IMG/VR virus record: IMGVR_UViG_3300028025_000093
Location: 1 to 64,000 of that record
Length of the DNA: 64,000 nt
Reading direction: 5' to 3' (one strand)
Source: a virus
Part shown: positions 37,180 through 45,111 of the stretch, one piece after another
How the letters are laid out: every line of letters begins with the position of its first letter
How positions within the stretch are numbered: the stretch's first letter is position 1
The notes under the pieces: model-generated
Databases searched by the model: none
What the model saw: the letters and a program-made list of their open reading frames with translations, nothing else
Told to the model about the DNA's origin: nothing
Made by a program: the position numbers and the translations under genes

Positions 37180-37476
37180 ATGCCGCAAAAACGCCAACGA
37201 AAATATCCAGAAAAGCAGTGCCCCACGTGCTCTAAGACATTCGCCAAACAAGGCAAGTACTGTAGTAGAGCATGCGGTAACTCACGTGTATTTACCACTA
37301 CTGCCAAAGCGCAGATGAGCAATAAGATACGCCAGAAGATTAATGATGATCCTGAGTACAAGGATAAAATCACCTCGCATATACACCCTGATATACCCAT
37401 TCCTCCCCAGCAGGAATCACCTCTTGGTCTTAACCAATTCATCGCTGGTGGTGACCTATGGACTGAGATAGACTAG
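37180..37476 (+). CDS. Zinc-finger protein, HNH-associated type
   Basis: 98 residues. CPTCSKTFAKQGKYCSRAC (about residues 14-32) is a four-Cys zinc finger with the YCSRxC pattern found at the N-terminus of phage HNH proteins; no HNH core follows. It may be a remnant of a homing nuclease or a stand-alone finger. Confidence 0.6.
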   Translation: MPQKRQRKYPEKQCPTCSKTFAKQGKYCSRACGNSRVFTTTAKAQMSNKIRQKINDDPEYKDKITSHIHPDIPIPPQQESPLGLNQFIAGGDLWTEID

Positions 37477-37495
37477 ATTTGCAAGAAAAATAAAC

Positions 37496-37524
37496 TTGCC
37501 TTTTACTTGCCGAACAGGTAAACT
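37496..37524 (+). promoter_or_regulatory. Sigma70-type promoter P9
   Basis: TTGCCT, 17 bases, TAAACT. The 18 bases from the last base of the -10 box are identical to those after P1 (TAACTGTGTTAGGGTTGA). Confidence 0.6.
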
Positions 37525-37530
37525 AACTGT

Positions 37531-37585
37531 GTTAGGGTTGATCGGTAGTAATCCCTACTGATTCTGAGGGTAATTAAACCCTTTT
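37531..37585 (+). ncRNA. Candidate small RNA of about 55 nt
   Basis: Between promoter P9 and the next promoter there is no gene. The transcript would form ATCGGTAG-TAATCC-CTACTGAT (eight pairs), then AGGGT-AATTAA-ACCCT with TTTT, a weak intrinsic terminator. Confidence 0.5.
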
Positions 37586-37587
37586 AA

Positions 37588-37601
37588 ATCAATGACTTAC
37601 G
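37588..37601 (+). repeat. Conserved element ATCAATGACTTACG, copy 3
   Basis: Same element as at 5654; 17 bases before the -35 box of promoter P10. Confidence 0.6.
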
Positions 37602-37618
37602 TGCTCTCAAGAAATCGC

Positions 37619-37647
37619 TTTACGTTTATTCAATAAACCCGTATAAT
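37619..37647 (+). promoter_or_regulatory. Sigma70-type promoter P10 (leaderless)
   Basis: TTTACG, 17 bases, TATAAT, TCTCTT, ATG. Confidence 0.85.
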
Positions 37648-37653
37648 TCTCTT

Positions 37654-38580
37654 ATGATGAATAAAAACGTGAAAGAAAACTCTGTGAAATCCAATATCTC
37701 TTTTGACTCTGCTTCTGGTAAGTTTGTCGGTACTGTAAACGGTAAAGTTGTGGTTCGTTCTAAGTACGAATCGGCTGTCCAGATGCGTATCTCGGAGTTG
37801 TCTGGTTCTATCGCTATCGCTCAAACTGCTCTCGATACCAAGAACGAAAAGTACGGTATTAATGAGCGATTTGGTTTCGTGGAAAAGCTGGTAACTATGG
37901 TTGCCACTGGTGTTCAACCCTCTGCCGTGATCACTGGTGAAGGTGGTTTGGGCAAGACTTATACTGTTACCAAGACACTTGAAGCCAATGGTCTCAAGGA
38001 TATCTCTGATCTTGCAGACTTTCAAGTTGGTTCTGTAATTAACACTCGCAAGTGCTTTACTTTCGTTAAGGGGTATAGCACTGCAAAGGGTCTGTATCGC
38101 ACACTCTTTGAGAATCAGAAAAGCACCATTGTTTTTGATGACTGTGACGCTGTGTTGAAAGATCCAGTTGCACTTAACATTCTTAAGTCGGCTCTTGACT
38201 CATATGGTAAGCGTATTATTAGCTGGAATGCTGATATGCGTGATGATGATCTCCCACGTAGCTTTAACTTTGAAGGACGGGTCATCTTTATTAGCAACAT
38301 GCCTCAGGACAAGATTGATCAAGCGATTCGTTCACGTTCGATGATGATTGATCTCTCCATGAGTCTGACTCAAAAGATTGATCGTATGGAACACATCGCC
38401 TTATCTGAAGAGTTCCTGCCTGAGTATGACAAAGAGATCAAGTCCGATGCTCTTAGCTTGATTCGTGAGATTAAAGATGACTGCAAAGAAATCTCTCTAC
38501 GCACACTTATCTCTGTAGCCAAGGTTCGTGCCAGCAATAAAGACTGGAAAGATCTGGCTACTTATATGTTGACTGCTTAA
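37654..38580 (+). CDS. AAA+ ATPase
   Basis: 308 residues. Walker A GEGGLGKT (95-102), Walker B TIVFDDCD (158-165), a sensor-1 Asn in VIFISNMP (about 211) and a QAIRSRSM arginine-finger-like segment (about 224). This is the compact AAA+ type found alone in many phages. The gene has no ribosome binding site; its ATGATG lies on the expected transcription start. Role unknown; DNA metabolism or a remodelling activity is likely. Confidence 0.82.
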   Translation: MMNKNVKENSVKSNISFDSASGKFVGTVNGKVVVRSKYESAVQMRISELSGSIAIAQTALDTKNEKYGINERFGFVEKLVTMVATGVQPSAVITGEGGLGKTYTVTKTLEANGLKDISDLADFQVGSVINTRKCFTFVKGYSTAKGLYRTLFENQKSTIVFDDCDAVLKDPVALNILKSALDSYGKRIISWNADMRDDDLPRSFNFEGRVIFISNMPQDKIDQAIRSRSMMIDLSMSLTQKIDRMEHIALSEEFLPEYDKEIKSDALSLIREIKDDCKEISLRTLISVAKVRASNKDWKDLATYMLTA

Positions 38581-38650
38581 TGTTCAAGTCTGGATGGAGG
38601 GGTATCCTAGGGCAGACTATAATTAACCCTAAACAGCAGCAGTCTATTTT

Positions 38651-38682
38651 TGCTTGTTACAGACTATAAAGAAAAACAAGCA
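38651..38682 (+). promoter_or_regulatory. Inverted repeat upstream of a small gene
   Basis: TGCTTGTT and AACAAGCA, eight perfect pairs around 16 bases, ends 18 bases before ATG 38701. Could be an operator or an mRNA hairpin. Confidence 0.35.
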
Positions 38683-38700
38683 CTAATTTAAAGGATGTAT

Positions 38701-38913
38701 ATGACTATCACTGGGTTAACAAAACGACAAGTATTCCTACTAGACAAGATGTGGAGTATTAAGGGTATAGAGGAGTATGAAGAGTGGAAGTCTGGGTTGA
38801 ACGAACAGACTATGAACACAGTAGATAGCCTAGAGCAATTGGTGATGTGGGCAGAACTAGATGACATTACAGATGTATCAGATGCTGTGCGTGTACTAGG
38901 GGGTATCGTATAG
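38701..38913 (+). CDS. Small acidic protein
   Basis: 70 residues. ATG 38701 is chosen because AAAGGA is well spaced to it; an ATG two codons upstream overlaps the site. Helical, with LTKRQVFLLDKMW at the N-terminus. Function unknown. Confidence 0.5.
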   Translation: MTITGLTKRQVFLLDKMWSIKGIEEYEEWKSGLNEQTMNTVDSLEQLVMWAELDDITDVSDAVRVLGGIV

Positions 38914-39085
38914 GGGGTCAGGTTTAAAACACTGACTTAAATTCACGGGTCCCCTTTCGTGGTTTATTGGGGTATGGTATTATCCCCATCATATAATATC
39001 ATCCCTAAGAAAACCTTAATGACTCGTATTTCGTTTCTCGGCTAAAAATCGCCCGTATATTTTTTTGTGAAAAAGGTTGCTAAGA
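38914..39085 (+). other. Gene-free stretch with hairpins
   Basis: 172 bases without a coding signal. It holds GTCAG...CTGAC and GGGG...CCCC hairpins, a TATAAT at 38992 without a good -35 box, and a T-run at 39060. Possible weak promoter or terminator region. Confidence 0.35.
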
Positions 39086-39145
39086 ATGTCTCTGTTGTTT
39101 ATTGCAATTGTTATCGGTTTGTTTCTTAGATATGTTAGGATGTAA
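39086..39145 (+). CDS. 19-residue membrane microprotein
   Basis: MSLLFIAIVIGLFLRYVRM is a single hydrophobic helix ending in basic residues. It lies two bases before the next gene. Small single-helix proteins of this kind occur in phages, but expression is unproven. Confidence 0.35.
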   Translation: MSLLFIAIVIGLFLRYVRM

Positions 39146-39147
39146 TT

Positions 39148-39276
39148 ATGGCCAATGTAAAACAAGGTAATTTAACCAAGAGTCCTCAGTGGTGGCGACA
39201 CCTACGAGATTGGAAGCGTATTTTCTGGAAGAGCGAGCGTAAGGCTCAGAAGCGAGAGATTAAAAATGAGTCTTGA
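39148..39276 (+). CDS. Small basic protein (Trp/Arg/Lys-rich)
   Basis: 42 residues. SPQWWRHLRDWKRIFWKSER is a strongly basic amphipathic segment seen in small proteins of T4-type phages. Overlaps the next gene by eleven bases. Confidence 0.55.
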   Translation: MANVKQGNLTKSPQWWRHLRDWKRIFWKSERKAQKREIKNES

Positions 39277-39613
39277 TGTTTCACTGATAATTACTAAGCC
39301 TACTGAGGTTTACTCCGCTAATATTACTCACAATCTTGGCGAGATGGCTGAGGCTGTTAAGCTAAGTGATGGTAATACTCTCTACAATATCCTTTGGAGA
39401 CCTGATGAGTGTATTCCTCCCTACACTAAGGCTAGTGAGATCTCTGAGTTGCTTGATGAAGGATTGAATATCTTACTCTCAGATCCTGACAAGTACAAGC
39501 AATATAATCCCGAGAATGGCTGGGGTTCTTATGATGGTTTGGTTAGTTTTGTTTATCGTTATCGTAACGCTACTTGGGATAATCCTGATAGTACGTTGCA
39601 AATTTCACGCTAG
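39266..39613 (+). CDS. Conserved phage hypothetical protein
   Basis: 115 residues. MSLDVSLIITKPTEVYSANITHNLGEMAEA is a widely spread phage N-terminus (split here by one Tyr); ENGWGSYDGLVSFV lies near the C-terminus. The start overlaps the preceding gene. Function unknown. Confidence 0.65.
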   Translation: MSLDVSLIITKPTEVYSANITHNLGEMAEAVKLSDGNTLYNILWRPDECIPPYTKASEISELLDEGLNILLSDPDKYKQYNPENGWGSYDGLVSFVYRYRNATWDNPDSTLQISR

Positions 39614-39621
39614 GAGTTGTT

Positions 39622-39888
39622 ATGATAGAATCTCCCTTTCACGCCACTGGTGGTTTACGCATACCCTATGAGGTAGCTGATGGTATTACTGTAACAGTAT
39701 TGCAAGATCAGTTGGCTTATCTGTTACGAGAACAACGTTGGTTTGAAACTCCAGCAGCAGATCGCTTCGCTCTGGAGGAAGAGTATGGATATAAGATGTG
39801 GGTGCATCCTGAGGATTATGCCAAGAATCGGGATGAACTAATTCCCGCTCTTAGGTTGATTATAGAATATTTTGGAGGTGTGGTATGA
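39622..39888 (+). CDS. Small hypothetical protein
   Basis: 88 residues with AGGAG before the ATG. A mixed fold, ending overlapped by the next ATG. Function unknown. Confidence 0.5.
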   Translation: MIESPFHATGGLRIPYEVADGITVTVLQDQLAYLLREQRWFETPAADRFALEEEYGYKMWVHPEDYAKNRDELIPALRLIIEYFGGVV

Positions 39889-39974
39889 TTATTGCTCTTT
39901 ATCTGTTGGGATTGTTTTTGCTTGCTGCACTTGTTGGAGTACTTCTCAATAAGTTGGTGCGTTCTTTGTTTTGA
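39885..39974 (+). CDS. 29-residue membrane microprotein
   Basis: A single hydrophobic helix (IALYLLGLFLLAALVGVLL) with a basic end. Coupled by ATGA. Its last codons overlap the -35 box of the next promoter. Confidence 0.45.
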   Translation: MIIALYLLGLFLLAALVGVLLNKLVRSLF

Positions 39975-39999
39975 CTTTAATGAGTAGTTGGAGTATAAT
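39971..39999 (+). promoter_or_regulatory. Sigma70-type promoter P11 (leaderless)
   Basis: TTGACT, 17 bases, TATAAT, TAGGGT, ATG. Confidence 0.8.
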
Positions 40000-40005
40000 T
40001 AGGGT

Positions 40006-40095
40006 ATGGACAATAGAATTCTTTATTGGATTATGCGTGGGATTGAGATGATAACTTGCATACATATTATTGCAGGAATTTGGAGACACTGGTGA
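40006..40095 (+). CDS. 29-residue leaderless small protein
   Basis: ATG at the expected +1, then MDNRILYWIMRGIEMITCIH and a hydrophobic end. Its stop overlaps the GTG start of the next gene, so it may also serve as a translational leader. Confidence 0.45.
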   Translation: MDNRILYWIMRGIEMITCIHIIAGIWRHW

Positions 40096-40340
40096 GTACA
40101 CTTAAAGAACAATTTGAGAAACGAGATGCGCACAAGCCTGCACCAAAGTGGGTATACGGAGATCGTGTAAGTGGTCGGATAGGTAAGATTCCTGTTGTGG
40201 GTCAGGTTATCCGTGAAAACTACGTTGAACCAGAAATGGTTCTGTGTCATCTGGATCTACCAATAAAGATAGAAGAAGAGTATCGTTATGTTGTATACGT
40301 CCCTGCCAAGGGTATGAAGCGATTGAAGGAAATTGTATGA
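40092..40340 (+). CDS. Small hypothetical protein (GTG start)
   Basis: 82 residues from GTG with a four-base GTGA overlap. Predicted beta-rich (GDRVSGRIGKIPVVGQVI), like a small SH3 barrel. Translation probably depends on the upstream leaderless frame. Confidence 0.5.
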   Translation: MSTLKEQFEKRDAHKPAPKWVYGDRVSGRIGKIPVVGQVIRENYVEPEMVLCHLDLPIKIEEEYRYVVYVPAKGMKRLKEIV

Positions 40341-40756
40341 CCGATGAAGAACGTGCGATTCGTCGTGATCTTTGGAAAGCCCAGTACGATGCTGATGTAG
40401 CTTCTACTAAATTACAAGTGTGCAAACTTCTTGAGGAAGATTTGTTAGATGACGATGGTTACCCAACAGATGCTGCACTAAAGATTGTTGAGATTTGGCA
40501 CTGGAGCGATCCCAAGGGTTGGTTTGAGTTCATTAACTCAATCTGGCATCTACGTTCTTGGGGATGGTCTGAGGGTGAAGAACAGCACGACTGGGACAAG
40601 GATGAGCAAGTTTATCGTTATAACATCTCCACTGCTGGTTGGAGTGGTAACGAAAGTATTATCAGTGCCATGCAAAGTAATGATGTGATGTGGCACACTA
40701 CTTGGGTTCAATCTCGTAGAGGTGGACACTATATTTTTGAAGGTAAGGAATTCTAA
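40337..40756 (+). CDS. Conserved phage hypothetical protein
   Basis: 139 residues, Trp- and Asp-rich (IWHWSDPKGWFEF, SIWHLRSWGW). Overlaps both neighbours by ATGA or TAATG. Function unknown. Confidence 0.55.
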   Translation: MTDEERAIRRDLWKAQYDADVASTKLQVCKLLEEDLLDDDGYPTDAALKIVEIWHWSDPKGWFEFINSIWHLRSWGWSEGEEQHDWDKDEQVYRYNISTAGWSGNESIISAMQSNDVMWHTTWVQSRRGGHYIFEGKEF

Positions 40757-41634
40757 TGAAAATCGCACTATGTTCTGACGTCCATCTTGAGTTTGGAATG
40801 ACAGATAAAATTAAAAACCCAGGAGGAGTAGATGTTCTCATTCTTAGTGGTGACATTCTTGTTGTTCGCGATCTTATGGATTATGATCCATATGGGATTG
40901 TGGACTTTGGCAAGTCTACTCGTTATCATGAGTTTTTTGCTGATTGCGTTCGTGAGTTTCCTCATGTTGTATATGTTGCTGGTAATCATGAGCACTATCA
41001 TGGTGATTTTAAGTACACTATTTCTGATCTAAAGAAACGTCTTGCGTATCTTAAAAATGTTCACGTCTTGGATAAAGAAACCTTTGAACTAGATGATGTG
41101 ATGTTTGTTGGTGGAACTCTATGGACTGATATGAACAAAGAAGATCCAATGACTCTTCATGCCATCTCTCGTATGATGAACGACTTCCGCTGCGTGGAAA
41201 ATAGTAATCGAGTTGTCAACTACAAAACCTTTGATGACAACGAGAATCCTGATAAGCCAACTTTCCGTACTCGCCCTGCAAGATTCTGTCCCGAGGATGC
41301 CGTTGAAGACCACAAGAAAATGTTGGACTATATCCGCATCGTTTATGAGGATATGCCACCTTGGAAGCAAATGGTAGTTGTTGGGCATCATACTCCATCA
41401 CACTTCTCTTGCCATCCCAAGTATAAAGATGATCAATTGATGAATGGTGGGTATCATAGCGATCTATCTGAGTTTATCCTTGATCGTCCAGGAATTAAAC
41501 TTTGGACTCATGGTCATACTCATGAGGTGTTTGATTACACCATTGGTGATACTCGTGTTGTTTGCAATCCACGTGGTTATATCGGATATGAAACACTTGC
41601 GGATAACTTTGAATTGAAAGTAATTGAACTATGA
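40756..41634 (+). CDS. Calcineurin-like metallophosphoesterase
   Basis: 292 residues with the full metal-site series: CSDVHLE (residue 8), LSGDIL (about 33), AGNHEHYH (about 77), VGHHTPSH (about 206) and THGHTHE (about 251). A larger relative of the gene at 22688. Candidate substrates include nucleotides, phosphodiesters or dinucleoside polyphosphates. It lies in a TAATG/ATGA-coupled run. Confidence 0.88.
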   Translation: MKIALCSDVHLEFGMTDKIKNPGGVDVLILSGDILVVRDLMDYDPYGIVDFGKSTRYHEFFADCVREFPHVVYVAGNHEHYHGDFKYTISDLKKRLAYLKNVHVLDKETFELDDVMFVGGTLWTDMNKEDPMTLHAISRMMNDFRCVENSNRVVNYKTFDDNENPDKPTFRTRPARFCPEDAVEDHKKMLDYIRIVYEDMPPWKQMVVVGHHTPSHFSCHPKYKDDQLMNGGYHSDLSEFILDRPGIKLWTHGHTHEVFDYTIGDTRVVCNPRGYIGYETLADNFELKVIEL

Positions 41635-41828
41635 GTAAAACAAATTGGGTAATTGAAGTACAAGAGGATCCCGAAACTGGAGATAAGATTCTGGAATTCC
41701 CAGACGATCTTATGAGTAGTGCAGGATGGAAAGAGGGAGATGTCCTTGAGTGGATTGATAATAAAGATGGTAGTTGGTTACTAAGGAAAAAAGATGATAA
41801 CACAGAACAAGATGCAACAAGCAGTTGA
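41631..41828 (+). CDS. AbrB/MazE-like small protein
   Basis: 65 residues. EFPDDLMSSAGWKEGDVLEW (about 23-42) is the swapped-hairpin AbrB pattern, but the protein is acidic, so DNA binding is uncertain. Confidence 0.6.
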   Translation: MSKTNWVIEVQEDPETGDKILEFPDDLMSSAGWKEGDVLEWIDNKDGSWLLRKKDDNTEQDATSS

Positions 41829-41973
41829 GGACATTCAAAACAAAATCTGTCCGAACGAGATGGAAGAAGCAGTGGTATTTTTGTTCACGGAAATCACTAA
41901 ACTGAAACACGAGAATGAAAATCTAAAAGAAACTATTAAACAATTGAACTGGTCACTACAGGAGCACGACTAA
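41812..41973 (+). CDS. Small coiled-coil protein
   Basis: 53 residues, with a C-terminal heptad helix (EITKLKHENENLKETIKQLN). Overlaps both neighbours. Function unknown. Confidence 0.5.
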   Translation: MQQAVEDIQNKICPNEMEEAVVFLFTEITKLKHENENLKETIKQLNWSLQEHD

Positions 41974-42266
41974 TGCCAAAATTTACTTTTATTTGCGAAG
42001 ATGATCCAATGCCTTTTAGCGAAAGCATTGTGACAAAACGAACTGTTGAGTTTGATGCCGTACACATCAATGATGTTGTATCAGAATTTGAATTATTTCT
42101 ACGTGGTGCTGGATTTAATCCTCACGGCACGTTGGATTTTATTCCAGATGATGAATATTACGGTGAAGGTCCAGAGTGGAACACTGAAGAGTTCTATACC
42201 CCACAACCAGAAGATGTTCCTTCAACAAAATCTTCATACTATTTTGATACGGAGCGAAACAAATGA
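41973..42266 (+). CDS. Hypothetical protein
   Basis: 97 residues, acidic; MPKFTFICEDD opening and a conserved FLRGAGF helix (about 42-48) are typical of a T4-type phage family of unknown function. TAATG start. Confidence 0.55.
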   Translation: MPKFTFICEDDPMPFSESIVTKRTVEFDAVHINDVVSEFELFLRGAGFNPHGTLDFIPDDEYYGEGPEWNTEEFYTPQPEDVPSTKSSYYFDTERNK

Positions 42267-42637
42267 GCAAAGTTTTCACTGATGTTGCAGTTTTCCTGAA
42301 GGCATGTGGTCAAGATTATCCAGTTACGCCAAGTCCACAGAATGAATTGTCAAAATTGTACTTAAAACTCATCCACGAAGAGTATAATGAGTTCAAAGAA
42401 GCACTGGTAGATGACGATGATGCTGAACAACTTGATGCTTGCTTTGATATGATGTGGGTTATCATTGGATATATGAAATCTCGTGGTTGGGATTGTGAAA
42501 ATTCGTGGGATGAAGGTGCCATGAGCAATCTTGCAAAGATTGATGATGCCACTGGCAAGGTAATTCGTCGTGAAGACGGTAAAATCCTCAAACCAGAGGG
42601 TTGGAAGCCACCTAATTTTGCTAAATTCGTGAAATGA
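42263..42637 (+). CDS. MazG-like nucleotide pyrophosphohydrolase
   Basis: 124 residues. LIHEEYNEFKEAL (about 35-47) gives the EExxE metal site, and EQLDACFDMMWVIIGY (about 54-69) the second ExxD pair of the all-alpha NTP-PPase fold. MazG-like phage enzymes hydrolyse (d)NTPs or alarmone precursors. The ATG overlaps the previous stop. Confidence 0.78.
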   Translation: MSKVFTDVAVFLKACGQDYPVTPSPQNELSKLYLKLIHEEYNEFKEALVDDDDAEQLDACFDMMWVIIGYMKSRGWDCENSWDEGAMSNLAKIDDATGKVIRREDGKILKPEGWKPPNFAKFVK

Positions 42638-42638
42638 C

Positions 42639-42667
42639 TTGACCTTAATTCAATTTTGGGGTATAAT
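42639..42667 (+). promoter_or_regulatory. Sigma70-type promoter P12 (leaderless)
   Basis: TTGACC, 17 bases, TATAAT, TATATT, ATG. Confidence 0.85.
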
Positions 42668-42673
42668 TATATT

Positions 42674-43180
42674 ATGATTACACTATACTTAGACATGGAT
42701 GGCGTGCTTTGCAACTTTGACAAGGCATATCGGGTATATGACCCACAAAAAGAAGACCGAAAGAAATTTCGATCCGCTGTTTTAGAATATTGCATCTTTG
42801 AAGACCTTGAATTTATGCCTGATACTCAAGAACTGCTTAATTATGTGAGCAAACTTGATGACATTACCATTCAAATTCTTACTTCAATGGGTACTTTCGA
42901 TGCTCAGCAAGGTATGGCAGCGAAAATTCAAAAACAAAAGTGGTTAGACAAGTGGAATATTCCTTACAAAGCAAATTTTGTGCGTTGCAAGGAAGAAAAG
43001 GCTCAATACGCAACTGAAAATACTATTTTGGTAGATGATTCAATTGGTTGCATCACTCCATTTAATGCTAAAGGTGGTCACGGTATACTTCATACTCGAT
43101 CTTCTGACTCAATACAACAAATTCACAATGTGATTCGTGGAATTAAAGGGTTGAATGCCCTACGAGGTGCTTATGCTTGA
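42674..43180 (+). CDS. HAD-family 5'(3')-deoxyribonucleotidase-like
   Basis: 168 residues. Motif I LDMDGVLCNF (6-15) is right at the N-terminus, motif II is LTSMG (about 74), and motif IV is ILVDDS (about 121). These enzymes dephosphorylate deoxynucleoside monophosphates or process other phosphate esters. A longer frame upstream would lie inside the promoter; the ATG at the expected +1 gives a perfect family start, so this is the clearest leaderless gene in the window. Confidence 0.85.
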   Translation: MITLYLDMDGVLCNFDKAYRVYDPQKEDRKKFRSAVLEYCIFEDLEFMPDTQELLNYVSKLDDITIQILTSMGTFDAQQGMAAKIQKQKWLDKWNIPYKANFVRCKEEKAQYATENTILVDDSIGCITPFNAKGGHGILHTRSSDSIQQIHNVIRGIKGLNALRGAYA

Positions 43181-43457
43181 TATTTTTGAACCAACTTTAA
43201 GATGGATACGTGATGACTGGAATAGTAATAAGTTTCGCTTTATTATTGAGTTGCTGGCTTGGGCTATTAGTATTGGTTGTGCGATCGCCATGGCACTCAC
43301 TGTTCCAACTCCACCATTACTTATTCTGTATCCTGTCTGGATTACTGGTTGTGCTATGTATGCTTGGGCTGCTTATACTAGGAAATCGGTTGGGATGCTT
43401 GCTAACTACCTATTGCTTGTAACTATTGATATTATTGGTTTGGTTCGAATGCTATGA
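43173..43457 (+). CDS. Small membrane protein
   Basis: 94 residues from the ATG after GAGG. Two to three hydrophobic segments (about 24-42, 46-64 and 72-92). Similar in size to small phage membrane proteins; function unknown. Confidence 0.55.
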   Translation: MLDIFEPTLRWIRDDWNSNKFRFIIELLAWAISIGCAIAMALTVPTPPLLILYPVWITGCAMYAWAAYTRKSVGMLANYLLLVTIDIIGLVRML

Positions 43458-44065
43458 ATATATTTTATCTTCACGAAGATACTAAAGAATGCGCAAAGCA
43501 ACATCTTGATAAGCATGTTGTTAAGATGATTCTAGAATACGCACAACTTTTATCTACTGCTCATCGTCTTCTTGATGGATATGAGTATGTAGGAAAGTCT
43601 ATTTCTGGTCGCAAAGCCATGCGATGGAAATTAGATGATGCTCGTGAAGATAATTTGTATATGGCTTCACATATGAACCATCCATCTGGTATCTGGTGTC
43701 GTCAGTCATTAGATAATTATTGGTGGCTGTATAATCTTTGGCGAGATCTAATGAAAGAGTATACATTTCGTTATGGAAACCATCATGTTGCTGAAAGATT
43801 AATTCCATTTCTTTCCAATCCACCAACAAATATTCCAGTTGATATTGCTAAACCAATGCCTCAGTGTATGCCTGAACCATATAAAGTTCCTGGAGATTCC
43901 ATTCGAGCATATCACAATTATTATATCGGAGATAAACAAAGATTTGCTGTTTGGACGAATCGTGAAATTCCAGAATGGTATGTAAAAGCGTACCTAGAAC
44001 AAAATTATAAACCTGTTTACGTCGCAGAGCAAAATAAAGTTCGATTCAAGATGATTCCAGCATAA
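43454..44065 (+). CDS. Conserved phage protein (MNIFYLHxD...DKHVVKM type)
   Basis: 203 residues. Opens MNIFYLHEDTKECAKQHLDK, then HVVKMILEYAQLLSTAHR, with WCRQSLDNYWWLY near residue 81. This conserved His/Asp-rich pattern recurs in phages and bacteria and is sometimes linked to pyrimidine-dimer glycosylase-like families, but I see no proof of that activity. Confidence 0.6.
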   Translation: MNIFYLHEDTKECAKQHLDKHVVKMILEYAQLLSTAHRLLDGYEYVGKSISGRKAMRWKLDDAREDNLYMASHMNHPSGIWCRQSLDNYWWLYNLWRDLMKEYTFRYGNHHVAERLIPFLSNPPTNIPVDIAKPMPQCMPEPYKVPGDSIRAYHNYYIGDKQRFAVWTNREIPEWYVKAYLEQNYKPVYVAEQNKVRFKMIPA

Positions 44066-44069
44066 ATAC
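44063..44069 (+). promoter_or_regulatory. Candidate late promoter CATAAATAC
   Basis: ATAAATA overlapping the preceding stop and 17 bases upstream of the FmdB-like gene. Same octamer as at 26371. Confidence 0.4.
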
Positions 44070-44086
44070 TAATGTAAGGAGTTATA

Positions 44087-44329
44087 ATGCCAACATACGA
44101 ATTTAGAAACAAAGAAACAGGTGATGTGACTGAACATATTATGCGCATTTCTGAAAGGGATCAATTCATTTTAGACAATCCACATTTAGAACAAACTATT
44201 ACCATAGCTCCAGCTTTTGCAGGAGATCACATTAATCTCAAACGAGACACAGGCTTTAAAGAAGTATTGCAAAAAATCAATGAGCGTAATCCGCACAATG
44301 ATTTAAGTAAAACTTCTTCACAATTATAA
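44087..44329 (+). CDS. FmdB-like small protein without zinc ligands
   Basis: 80 residues. MPTYEFRNKETGDVTE is the FmdB/CxxC-ribbon N-terminus, but the four cysteines are missing, as in T4-type phage homologues. AAGGAG seven bases upstream. Function unknown. Confidence 0.6.
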   Translation: MPTYEFRNKETGDVTEHIMRISERDQFILDNPHLEQTITIAPAFAGDHINLKRDTGFKEVLQKINERNPHNDLSKTSSQL

Positions 44330-44340
44330 TAAAGGTAACC

Positions 44341-45111
44341 ATGGCTCGAGTACCAGCAAAATCCAGACAACCAGATAATGTTCAAAGTGAAACTACCCCA
44401 AGAAAATCAGCAGCAACAGGATCCCATCTTAAATTACGTTTAGATGATTTAAAAACTTTTGATCCACTGACAGACAATCAAAGAATATTCTTTGAAGCGT
44501 ATAAACGTGGTGACTACTTTGTAGCATTGCACGGAGTGGCAGGTACTGGTAAAACATTTATTGCTCTATATAAAGCAATTGAAGAAGTGATGGATAAATC
44601 AAATCCATTCAATAAAATTATTGTGGTACGTTCAGCAGTACAATCTCGCGAGATTGGTCATCTTCCAGGTGACGTGAACGAAAAGATGGAAATCTTCCAA
44701 CAACCTTATCGTCAAATTTGCGAAACTCTTTTTGGTCGCAAAGATGCGTGGGATCGTTTAGAAGAACAGCATCATATTGAGTTTATTTCTACATCATTCA
44801 TTCGTGGTATGTCATTCGATGACGCAATTATTATTGTTGATGAGATGCAGAACTTAACCTTTGAAGAGATTGACACAGTTATGACTCGTGTTGGTTATCG
44901 TTCAAAGATTATCTGGTGTGGCGATTATCGTCAGACCGACTTGAATAAAAAGAAAAACGACATGTCTGGAATCTTGAAATTCTTTGACATTGCTATGCAT
45001 ATGAGTTCATTCACTAAGGTTGAATTCACTCCCGACGATATTGTTCGTTCTTCTCTTGTTAAAGAATATATTTTAGCCAAACTTAAAATAGAAGATCAGG
45101 AAACAAAATGA
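44341..45111 (+). CDS. phoH: PhoH-like ATPase
   Basis: 256 residues. Walker A GVAGTGKT (65-72), PhoH-specific VRSAVQSREIGHLPGD (about 96-111), Walker B IIIVDEMQN (163-171) and GDYRQTDL (about 198). PhoH proteins are RNA helicase/nuclease-like ATPases and are among the most widespread phage auxiliary genes. Coupled by ATGA to the endolysin gene. Confidence 0.92.
   Translation: MARVPAKSRQPDNVQSETTPRKSAATGSHLKLRLDDLKTFDPLTDNQRIFFEAYKRGDYFVALHGVAGTGKTFIALYKAIEEVMDKSNPFNKIIVVRSAVQSREIGHLPGDVNEKMEIFQQPYRQICETLFGRKDAWDRLEEQHHIEFISTSFIRGMSFDDAIIIVDEMQNLTFEEIDTVMTRVGYRSKIIWCGDYRQTDLNKKKNDMSGILKFFDIAMHMSSFTKVEFTPDDIVRSSLVKEYILAKLKIEDQETK

Noticed and set aside
37180-37476. HNH homing endonuclease
   Set aside because: Only the N-terminal zinc finger is present; no HNH catalytic core follows before the stop.
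38980-39000. A further promoter at TATAAT 38992
   Set aside because: No -35 element at 17 bases; the other promoters in this genome all keep that spacing.
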